NCBI GenBank assembly: GCA_016200895.1
Contig: JACQDX010000014.1
Span: 1-32,978, forward strand
Reading direction: 5' to 3'
From: Burkholderiales bacterium
GTDB taxonomy: Bacteria; Pseudomonadota; Gammaproteobacteria; Burkholderiales; Burkholderiaceae_D
DNA: 32,978 bases
How positions within the stretch are numbered: position 1 is the first letter of the stretch; the number at the start of each line of letters is the position of its first letter. Positions 7,672-14,776 of this stretch are shown one piece after another. Below the pieces are notes generated by a model. The model was not told where the DNA came from, made no database searches, and worked only from the letters and a program-made list of their open reading frames with translations. Both the position numbers and the translations under genes were made by a program.

Positions 7672-8909
7672 ATGCTACTTACCTACATCTGGACTGGCTT
7701 TTTTTTGGTCGGCTTTATTGCTGCCCTTGCGCAATGGCTGATATTGGGAGATGTGGAAGTATTCAAGCGCATCATGGATGGGACTTTTGAATCTGCGCGC
7801 ATAGGCGTCATGGATATAGCATTACCACTGGCAGGCATAATGACACTCTGGCTCGGCATCATGAATATAGGTGAAAAAGCCGGGGCGATCGATTTTATCG
7901 CCAAAATCATTGGCCCCTTTTTTCCAGGATATTTCCTGGTGTGCCGCAAAGCCATCCTGCCAACGGCCACATGGTCATGAATTTTTCAGCTAATCTGCTG
8001 GGACTGGACAATGCCGCCACACCCTTTGGCTTGAAGGCCATGGAAAGCCTGCAAAGCCTGAACCCCAGCAAAGACGAAGCCAGTGATGCACAAATCATGT
8101 TTCTGGTCTTGCACACTTCCGGCCTGACACTGATTCCTCTGGCCATCATGGCGCAGCGTGCTGTGCTTGGGGCAAAAGATCCGTCGGACATTTTTATACC
8201 TTGCATGATTGCCACTTATGTGGCCACAGTAGTGGGTCTGGTTGCTGTTGCGATCAGGCAGCGCATTAATCTGTTTGACCGGGTGATTGTCGCCTGGCTG
8301 GGTGGCTTGAGTAGTTTTATCATCGCCATGGTCTGGTATCTGAGCCAGCACATGAGCCGTGCAGAGATAGAAGTATTTTCCAAGGTCAGCGCCAATCTCT
8401 TGCTATTCACCATTATCATTAGCTTCATGCTGGGCGCCATGCGCAAAAAAGTGAATGTGTATGAAGCCTTTATTGAAGGTGCCAAAGGTGGCATACAAAC
8501 CTCACTGACTATCATCCCTTACCTTGTTGGCATGCTGGTCGCCATCGGTGTCTTGCGCAATTCCGGCATCCTGGGGTTTATCGTTTCCGGTTTTACCTGG
8601 CTGTTTACGCAGATGGGTTTGAATACCGACTTTACTGCCGCTTTACCGACCGCCCTGATGAAGCCGCTCAGCAGTTCAGGTTCGCGGGCACTGATGGTGG
8701 ATGCGATGAAGACGTATGGCGTGGATTCTTTCATTGGCCGCCTGACTTGCATTTTCCAGGGTTCGGCTGACACCACCTTCTATATCGTGGCCCTGTATTT
8801 TGGCTCAGTAGGCATACGCAAAACCCGCTATGCGATATCCATGGGCTTGCTGGCTGACTTTTCCGGCGTAGTTGCAGCGATTTTTGTTGCTTACCTGTTC
8901 TTTCATTAA
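7672..8909 (+). pseudogene. SpmA-SpmB-like nucleoside-recognition (Gate) membrane protein, split by a one-base frameshift
   Basis: One gene in two frames. The first part (MLLTYIWTGFFLVGFIAALAQW, to IIGPFF near 7922) matches the start of spore-maturation-A-like proteins, then runs out of frame to a stop at 7980. The second frame continues exactly where expected, reading FFSRIFPGVPQSHPANG across the junction and then NLLGLDNAATPFGLKAME, a hallmark SpmA motif. The SpmB-like half follows (NSGILGFIVSGF, PTALMKPLSSSGSRALMVDAM, QGSADTTFYIVALYFG). Adding one T to the run of six T at 7918-7923 restores a ~412-residue SpmA-SpmB fusion. These are multi-spanning Gate-family membrane proteins of uncertain transport role in non-sporulating bacteria. 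The ATG at 7672 fits the family start but has no good ribosome-binding site; ATG 7633 is an alternative. A homopolymer sequencing error is as likely as a true mutation. Confidence 0.85.
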
Positions 8910-8915
8910 AACTTT

Positions 8916-8941
8916 GCCACATGCAGATATTTGCATGTGGC
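8916..8941. terminator. Perfect 10-bp hairpin between convergent genes
   Basis: GCCACATGCA and TGCATGTGGC pair perfectly around GATATT. It sits between the convergent SpmAB-like gene and the M14 carboxypeptidase gene. There is no proper T tract on either strand, so it is at best an imperfect bidirectional terminator. Confidence 0.5.
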
Positions 8942-8954
8942 GAATCAACCTGTT

Positions 8955-10748
8955 TTATTGAGGAACAAAATCCAGTCGCAGCACTGGGTAAACCTGATAA
9001 CGCTTATCCCAGGATGAATGGCGTTGTGCAAAGAATTCCAGGCGGGCAGAAGCGCTCTTGGCAAATTCAGGGTCTTCGGCAACTCTCTTGTCGAAAGCAG
9101 CTTTCAATTGCGGGTCACTGGCGAGTTGTTCGCGCGCTACATCTTCAGCCACATAGGCTTCCATATATTCCTTGCGTTCAAAAGCGCCGTTGAACCAACC
9201 CCAGTTTACCAGTGCATCTGGTGCTTGCGGTTCAAACATGCCAGCGACGAGACGTGCTTTTGCCTGGGCAATGGGAATGAATAAAGCACCTTTACGCAAG
9301 CTTTGTGTCTGGTTTTGCCATAGTCCTTGCAGTTTCAAAGTTTGCCGACCTTCGAAGGACTGTGCTTGCAAGCTGGCCTTGCTGGTGGCGAATTGCTCAG
9401 CAGAGATGGCGCTCAATTCGGTCTTGATGATGCGGAATTCTATGCCGTGCTGTTGCAATTTCTCTGCCACAGCTTTGCTGTAGGCGACAGGGACGATGTA
9501 GCCACCCTTGGGTAAGCTGATTTGTGCATCCGGCACAATCTCGTCACGCAGTTTTACCTTCCATGCTTGTGGTTTGCTTTCATCATAGCGTGTCATCAAT
9601 GCGCCAGAAATATCGGACATCGTGCGTGTATAGGCATAACCGCGGAACTCTATGTCCCTGGTCTTTTCCGTGGTCTTGTAAGTCAAGGGCAAAGCCTGGC
9701 CTGCCAATTGCGCGGCGCGCTGGTCTGCTGTCTTGGCAATTGTCAGCCATTGCGCCCCATGTGCTGCAACCTGTTCCAGCACTGAGATCACCGCATTGTG
9801 GGTGATGCGCACGCGGGTAGGATAGTCTTTCCATGAGTGGGTTTCCACCAGCATGCCAAAACGGTTGCGCAGCACTGGATAACCACTCGAAAAACGTGGA
9901 GGAGGAACACTATCGATAAAGCCTGACATGGGGTCATCTTCACGCACGAATGACATATAAAATGGCTGGGGCAACGAACCCTGCCTGGCCAAATCAGTAA
10001 TTACATTATCGCGCAAGCTTTTACCCGCTTCACGCAAGGCCGCATCGCCTGAATTAACAGGTTCTACCTGTATCGAAATATCATGTTCAAATTTGGCACC
10101 ATCAGTCACATGCAAATCAATGACTGCGAGCGGGTCCCAGGTATTGATGAGCTTTAGCATGGCCTGCATTTCAGGCGCATCTGCCTTGACATAATCGCGG
10201 TTCAGATTGAAGTTTTGGGCCGTGGTGCGCCAGCCCATTTCTTCCGGGCCGCGCTGATTTGGGCGGTTCCACGCGCCAAAGCGTTCGTGCCCGTCTATAT
10301 TGAAGACGGGGACAAATAACAGCACTTGCTTGTCCAGCGCATGTGGTGCCGCTTTATTGTCCAATATTTCGCGCAATGCCAGAAAACCAGCATCCTTGCC
10401 ATCTATTTCACCAGCATGTATACCGCCTTGTATCAGGGTGACCGGCAAAGCTTGCTTTGCCACCTTTGCCGGAGTGAATGCGCCGCTGCGTGTGACCAGC
10501 AAAGCCAGCATGGGGCGATTTTCTGGCGTGCGGCCAAATTCCAGACAGCGTACTTCTTTGGGATAATTTTTCTGGAAGGCCTGACATAGCTTCTCTACCT
10601 CCTCATAACGCCCGGTTTTTTTAAAGCCGCTTTGTTCGGCAATCGTTATCAGGGCAGTCACTGCCTGGGCACTAGCCAGGAACAGGCTACCGCCTGCAAT
10701 CAAGCCGCTGATGATGCTCAGTTTGAAAATTGAGTATGCTGGTTTCAT
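8955..10748 (-). CDS. Secreted M14-family zinc carboxypeptidase
   Basis: A 597-residue exported peptidase with an N-terminal signal peptide (hydrophobic core, residues ~8-29). The M14 domain fills the first ~340 residues. The zinc ligands are H111 and E114 in GGIHAGEIDGKD, and H213 in AVIDLHVTDG. VFNIDGHERF and NFNLNRDY supply substrate-binding positions, and MLVETHSWKDYPTRV carries the probable catalytic glutamate. The C-terminal ~240 residues are a family-specific extension of unknown role. It should remove C-terminal amino acids from peptides in the periplasm or outside the cell. It is probably transcribed alone; the upstream gene on the same strand ends 42 bases before it. Confidence 0.9.
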   Translation of the reverse strand: MKPAYSIFKLSIISGLIAGGSLFLASAQAVTALITIAEQSGFKKTGRYEEVEKLCQAFQKNYPKEVRCLEFGRTPENRPMLALLVTRSGAFTPAKVAKQALPVTLIQGGIHAGEIDGKDAGFLALREILDNKAAPHALDKQVLLFVPVFNIDGHERFGAWNRPNQRGPEEMGWRTTAQNFNLNRDYVKADAPEMQAMLKLINTWDPLAVIDLHVTDGAKFEHDISIQVEPVNSGDAALREAGKSLRDNVITDLARQGSLPQPFYMSFVREDDPMSGFIDSVPPPRFSSGYPVLRNRFGMLVETHSWKDYPTRVRITHNAVISVLEQVAAHGAQWLTIAKTADQRAAQLAGQALPLTYKTTEKTRDIEFRGYAYTRTMSDISGALMTRYDESKPQAWKVKLRDEIVPDAQISLPKGGYIVPVAYSKAVAEKLQQHGIEFRIIKTELSAISAEQFATSKASLQAQSFEGRQTLKLQGLWQNQTQSLRKGALFIPIAQAKARLVAGMFEPQAPDALVNWGWFNGAFERKEYMEAYVAEDVAREQLASDPQLKAAFDKRVAEDPEFAKSASARLEFFAQRHSSWDKRYQVYPVLRLDFVPQ

Positions 10749-10790
10749 AGGTGAGATGGAATAATTAAGTTATATGTTGTAGTTCAAGAT

Positions 10791-12098
10791 CTAAGCTGTC
10801 GCAACTTTATGCTGCCACCATCTTGCCTTGTCCTTAAGCTGGCCTTCATCTACGGTCTGAAGTTTTCGATCAGCCATCAAACAACGTCCATTCACCCACA
10901 CGTGGCTGACTTGCTCACGTCCGGCGGCATAGACGATTTGCGATACCGGGTCAAACAGTGGCAGTGTTTCAACTGCAGACAAGTCGATCGCTATCACATC
11001 TGCCAGTTTGCCTGCCACCAGGCTACCAATTTGTTTGTCCATGCCCAGCGCTTTGGCACCGGCCAGTGTCGCCATTTCCAGCGCATTGCCGGCAGTTAAC
11101 GCAGTCGGATTGCTCGATACTGCTTTCGCCAGCAGGGCTGCCATGCGCAAGTCGCCAAGTAAATCCAGCTTGTTATTGCTGGCTGCGCCATCGGTACCTA
11201 TGCCCACATTGACGCCAGCAGTTTGCATGGCATGAATAGGCGCAAAGCCAGACGCCAGCTTTAGATTACTGGCTGGATTATGGGCAATATGCACGCCTTG
11301 CTGCGCCAGCAGTTTAATCTCATCATCATTCGCATGCACCATGTGGGCGGCAATCAGGCGTGGTGACAACAACCCCAGATTATGCAAGCGCTGCAAAGGG
11401 CGCATGCCATGGTCGCGGAGGCTGTCACTCACTTCATCCATGGTTTCATGGATGTGGCAGTGTATGCCCATGTCATGTTTGTCTGCCAGCGCCACTATCT
11501 TTTTGAAAGTGGCATCTGCCACGGTGTAAGGTGCATGCGGGGCGAGGCGGAACGACACACCATTTTGCCCCTTGAATGCATGATGCGATGCCAGTGCTTT
11601 TTCCAGATAACCATCAGCATCTGCCGCATAGCCAGTAGGAAATTCCAGGACGCTGCAACCCACCACAGTGCGCATGCCAGTGTGAAGACCAGCGCGTGCC
11701 ACATCATCATTGTAAAAGTACATATCATTGATGGTCGTTGTGCCACCGCGCAGCATTTCTGCCATCGCATAGACACTGCCGTCGAAAACGAATTCTTCTG
11801 ATACATGTTTTTTCTCGGCTGGCCAGATATGATTGTGCAACCAGTCCATCAGGCCCAGATCATCTGCCAGTCCGCGCAGCAACGTCATGGCAGAATGACC
11901 GTGCAGGTTGACCATGCCGGGCATGATGGCATGCTCTGGCAGTTCCACATGCTGCGCATCAGGGTGCTGCAGGCGAGCGTCGGCACTGCTGAGTATGGCC
12001 AGAATTTTTGCATCTTGCATAATCAGTGCATGTCCATGAAGAACAGTGGCACGGGGTTCTATCGGGATCAGGTATTTGGGGTGTAAGCAGGTTTTCAT
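10791..12098 (-). CDS. TRZ/ATZ-type amidohydrolase (probable S-adenosylhomocysteine/methylthioadenosine deaminase)
   Basis: A 435-residue cytoplasmic metal-dependent deaminase. Metal ligands are visible: H66 and H68 in VNLHGHSAM, then HCHIHETMDE, AAHMVHANDDEI and the catalytic-site aspartate in GIGTDGAASNN. These fit the MtaD/TRZ-ATZ family, whose members deaminate S-adenosylhomocysteine, methylthioadenosine or other purine-like substrates; the substrate here is not proven. The start at 12098 (MKTCLHPKY) is chosen because the upstream in-frame ATG lies directly on a TATAAT sequence that looks like its own -10 box, and GGAG precedes 12098. It is transcribed divergently from the FAH gene. Confidence 0.85.
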   Translation of the reverse strand: MKTCLHPKYLIPIEPRATVLHGHALIMQDAKILAILSSADARLQHPDAQHVELPEHAIMPGMVNLHGHSAMTLLRGLADDLGLMDWLHNHIWPAEKKHVSEEFVFDGSVYAMAEMLRGGTTTINDMYFYNDDVARAGLHTGMRTVVGCSVLEFPTGYAADADGYLEKALASHHAFKGQNGVSFRLAPHAPYTVADATFKKIVALADKHDMGIHCHIHETMDEVSDSLRDHGMRPLQRLHNLGLLSPRLIAAHMVHANDDEIKLLAQQGVHIAHNPASNLKLASGFAPIHAMQTAGVNVGIGTDGAASNNKLDLLGDLRMAALLAKAVSSNPTALTAGNALEMATLAGAKALGMDKQIGSLVAGKLADVIAIDLSAVETLPLFDPVSQIVYAAGREQVSHVWVNGRCLMADRKLQTVDEGQLKDKARWWQHKVATA

Positions 12099-12185
12099 TT
12101 TTTTTTGGCTCCGCAATTGATCTGGCATTATAACCAGTGAAATCCAAACTGGAGTTTGACCCAACTAATCTTGCAGCCCAGGCAT

Positions 12186-12215
12186 GTGACAGACCTTAAT
12201 TGAAAGTGCCATAAT
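12186..12215 (+). promoter_or_regulatory. Sigma-70-type promoter for the FAH-maiA pair
   Basis: GTGACA (-35, 5 of 6 matches to TTGACA), an 18-base spacer and CATAAT (-10, 5 of 6 matches to TATAAT). The predicted start is near 12222, giving a short leader to the ATG at 12246. Confidence 0.55.
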
Positions 12216-12245
12216 AGTGACTGGCATCAGAAATCAGGAACAAAT

Positions 12246-12941
12246 ATGGATTACCTATTTCCCCCAATACAGCAAGCAGCAGTACCCATAGCTGGTGGTA
12301 CTGCCTATTTCCCGGTACACAGGATTTACTGTGTAGGACGTAATTATGTAGAGCATGCAAAAGAGATGGGTTGGACAGGTCGTGAGCCACCATTTTTTTT
12401 CATGAAGCCAGCTGACGCCATTTTGCCTGTAAAACATGGCACGGTCGGTGACATGCCTTATCCATCCATGACAGTCAATCTCCATCATGAAGTCGAGCTG
12501 GTGGTCGCAATAGGCAAGGGCGGCAAGAGTATCCGCGCAGAAGATGCACTCAGCCACATCTGGGGGTATGCAGTTGGTCTGGATATGACGCGCCGTGACT
12601 TGCAGGCCGAAGCCAAGGATCAGGGCAGGCCATGGTGTACTGCCAAGGGTTTTGATTTCTCAGCGCCGATTGGCCAGATTCACCGGGCAGACACAGTGCA
12701 AGGCATAGAGCAGGCCAATATCCGTCTGAATGTGAATGGGCAGACAAGGCAAAATAGCGAAACCAGTAAACTGATCTGGAATTTGGCTGAAGTGATTGCC
12801 TGCTTGTCTGAGCTCTACACTTTGCTGCCTGGCGACCTGATCTTTACCGGCACGCCAGAAGGCGTGGCTGCAGTACAGCGAGGCGATTTGCTGGAAGCCT
12901 CGATTGCGGGTTTGAGTGATTTGAAAATCAAATTGGTGTAA
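12246..12941 (+). CDS. Fumarylacetoacetate hydrolase family protein (probable fumarylpyruvate hydrolase)
   Basis: A 231-residue FAH-family enzyme. The core motifs are CVGRNYVEHAKEMG (residues ~29-42), FFFMKPADAI, the metal-binding VNLHHEVELVVAIGKGG, GYAVGLDMTRRDLQ and LLPGDLIFTGTPEGV. The short size matches fumarylpyruvate hydrolases, which split fumarylpyruvate to fumarate and pyruvate in the gentisate pathway. The paired isomerase six bases downstream supports this, although the same gene pair can act on fumarylacetoacetate in tyrosine degradation. AGGA lies 6 bases before the ATG. No ring-cleaving dioxygenase lies in the window. Confidence 0.88.
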   Translation: MDYLFPPIQQAAVPIAGGTAYFPVHRIYCVGRNYVEHAKEMGWTGREPPFFFMKPADAILPVKHGTVGDMPYPSMTVNLHHEVELVVAIGKGGKSIRAEDALSHIWGYAVGLDMTRRDLQAEAKDQGRPWCTAKGFDFSAPIGQIHRADTVQGIEQANIRLNVNGQTRQNSETSKLIWNLAEVIACLSELYTLLPGDLIFTGTPEGVAAVQRGDLLEASIAGLSDLKIKLV

Positions 12942-12947
12942 ACGCAC

Positions 12948-13604
12948 ATGAAACTATATAGTTATTTCCGTAGCTCGGCTTCTTACCGCGTCAGGATTGC
13001 CCTGAACCTCAAAGGGCTTGATTATGAGCAGGTGGCAATTCATCTTGTCAAAAACGGTGGAGAGCAATTGAGGCCTGCTTACATGGCCTTGAATCCCGAT
13101 GGCCTGGTACCGGCCCTGCAAGATGAAGTGGAGGGTGAAACTATCACGCTGACACAGTCGATGGCAATTATTGAATACCTCGATGAAGTGTACCCTGACA
13201 TTGCGTTGCTGCCATCCAAAGCTTTGGACCGTGCTTATGTGCGCTCCCTGGCCTTGTCCATCGCCTGTGAAATTCACCCAGTCAATAATTTGCGGGTATT
13301 GAAATATCTGTCAGGCACACTGCAAGTCAGCGATGAACAAAAGAATGCCTGGTACAGACACTGGTGTGAGCTTGGTTTGGCTGTGCTGGAACAGAAGCTG
13401 GCTACAGACACCCGTACCGGACGTTTTTGTTTTGGCGATACACCAGGGTTTGCAGACTGTTTCCTGATACCGCAAATTGCCAATGCCCAGCGTTTTAACT
13501 GTGATATGAGCAGTATGCCGACGATCATGCGCATACATCAGGCTTGCAGCGAGCATCCAGCATTTATCAAGGCTGCGCCAGCCAATCAGCCTGATGCGGA
13601 ATAA
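12948..13604 (+). CDS. maiA: Maleylacetoacetate/maleylpyruvate isomerase (zeta-class GST)
   Basis: A 218-residue zeta-class glutathione transferase. The N-terminal thioredoxin-like domain begins MKLYSYFRSSASYRVRIALN; SSASYRVRIAL is the glutathione-binding signature. NPDGLVPALQD and LTQSMAIIEYLDE follow in family order. The helical C-terminal domain includes CEIHPVNNLRVLKYL and FCFGDTPGFADCFLIPQI. It isomerises a cis maleyl product to the trans fumaryl form that the upstream hydrolase splits. The six-base gap and lack of its own ribosome-binding site suggest translational coupling. Confidence 0.92.
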   Translation: MKLYSYFRSSASYRVRIALNLKGLDYEQVAIHLVKNGGEQLRPAYMALNPDGLVPALQDEVEGETITLTQSMAIIEYLDEVYPDIALLPSKALDRAYVRSLALSIACEIHPVNNLRVLKYLSGTLQVSDEQKNAWYRHWCELGLAVLEQKLATDTRTGRFCFGDTPGFADCFLIPQIANAQRFNCDMSSMPTIMRIHQACSEHPAFIKAAPANQPDAE

Positions 13605-13656
13605 CAGAAACTGCCTGTTTCTATGGTAGTTCTACATCAGGGTTTGTTTTTTAAAC

Positions 13657-13684
13657 GCAAAAAAAGGGCCAGATAACTGGCCCT
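13657..13684 (-). terminator. Rho-independent terminator for the receiver-protein gene
   Basis: AGGGCCAG and CTGGCCCT pair perfectly around ATAA. On the minus strand the stem is followed by seven T (the A-run 13659-13665). It lies ~95 bases past the stop of the minus-strand receiver gene. Confidence 0.8.
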
Positions 13685-13778
13685 AGTCCTTCTCCCGCTT
13701 GCATCAGCAATTTTTTAATAAACAGTTTTTTAAAAACCAGTTTTAATAAACAATCTTAATAAGAAAATTAATAAAACA

Positions 13779-14429
13779 CTAATTTGGTATTTCTGGATTA
13801 TCGTGACTATTTGACAGCGTGTCGTTGAGTACAGAAATCAGTAGTGAGCGTGTCAATTTAGATTTGGTTGTATAACCATCGATAGCAAAGGCTTCGCTGA
13901 CTTGCAGTTCAGGAGCATAACCTGGCTGTCCTGTTCTCAATACAATGCGCAGATTAGGTAGTGACATTTCATTGCGTATGATATTAACCAGTTTTAAACC
14001 TGCATCAACAGTTTCCATCACCACGTCCAGCAATAGCAGGGCGATATCAGAATTAGCGCTGATAATGTTATATGCTTCTTTGGCAGAATAAGCATGTATG
14101 AATTCTAATGGTTTGCCATGAATTTTTACGCCGTTCAAAGCAAGCAAGGTTGTGTCATGCACATTGCTGTCATCGTCTGCGATCAGGATTTTCCAGGGGT
14201 GAAGTTCCTGTTTGGGTTGCAAAGACTCTTCGTCTTCTTCAATAAAATCAATGACATCATCATCCTGGTTCGCCCCCAGTGCGCCGTCAGAGACTAAATC
14301 ACTACCCAGATATGAATACATGCCAAGAGCCGGCGATCTTTCATTTTTTGCCAAAATGTCACAATTCATTTGCGCCAAAAAAAGATCATTTTGTAACAAG
14401 CCGGGTGTTCTACTGTGTTGATTCTTCAT
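13779..14429 (-). CDS. Stand-alone response-regulator receiver protein (REC as in DUF3369 HD-GYP proteins)
   Basis: A 216-residue cytoplasmic protein. The start at 14429 is set by GGGAG seven bases upstream. Residues ~78-205 are a receiver domain: acidic pocket D85-D87 (ILIADDDSNVHDTT), phospho-acceptor D135 in ALLLLDVVMETVDAG, switch threonine T166 in VLRTGQPGYAPE, and lysine K189. This resembles the receiver that begins DUF3369/HD-GYP phosphodiesterases, but no output domain follows. The first ~75 residues are low-complexity and acidic. It is divergent from a large PAS histidine kinase, so it may be that kinase's target. The sequence does not prove the pairing. Confidence 0.85.
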   Translation of the reverse strand: MKNQHSRTPGLLQNDLFLAQMNCDILAKNERSPALGMYSYLGSDLVSDGALGANQDDDVIDFIEEDEESLQPKQELHPWKILIADDDSNVHDTTLLALNGVKIHGKPLEFIHAYSAKEAYNIISANSDIALLLLDVVMETVDAGLKLVNIIRNEMSLPNLRIVLRTGQPGYAPELQVSEAFAIDGYTTKSKLTRSLLISVLNDTLSNSHDNPEIPN

Positions 14430-14776
14430 CAGTTTGCTCCCTGTTGCTTGAATAAGTTCCAATTCAATCTTATGTGAAGCAGACTGCATAATCAAGACCA
14501 AAGAAATGGAAAATGTTAAATAATGATTATTACAACACTGGCCTGTAACATAAATTGATATTCGTCGCCAACTATGCTGATTTTCAGTGCTACTATTTAA
14601 TTCATAAAATTAAATTTGCTGAAATCTGGGTCAAATATAGCGCTAAATCAGGCAAATTCAGCTTGATTGAGCAAGTTTAATTTATTATTCAAATCGTCAA
14701 AAAAGCAGCGCACCTGAATCGAGAACGGGTATGGGGCTCGAAGTGTTTTTGCATAGGCTGTTCTGGTAGTTTACTT
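14430..14776. promoter_or_regulatory. Divergent intergenic region, receiver gene / histidine kinase
   Basis: About 350 AT-rich bases between the two divergent signalling genes. I see a 7-bp inverted repeat, TTTAATT-CATAA-AATTAAA (14596-14614), and no strong sigma-70 promoter or gene. Promoters for both genes should lie here. Confidence 0.4.

Noticed and set aside
13690..13778. A/T repeats (AATAAACA twice) after the maiA gene as a possible origin or array
   Set aside because: Too short and irregular; simple AT-rich spacer between convergent genes.
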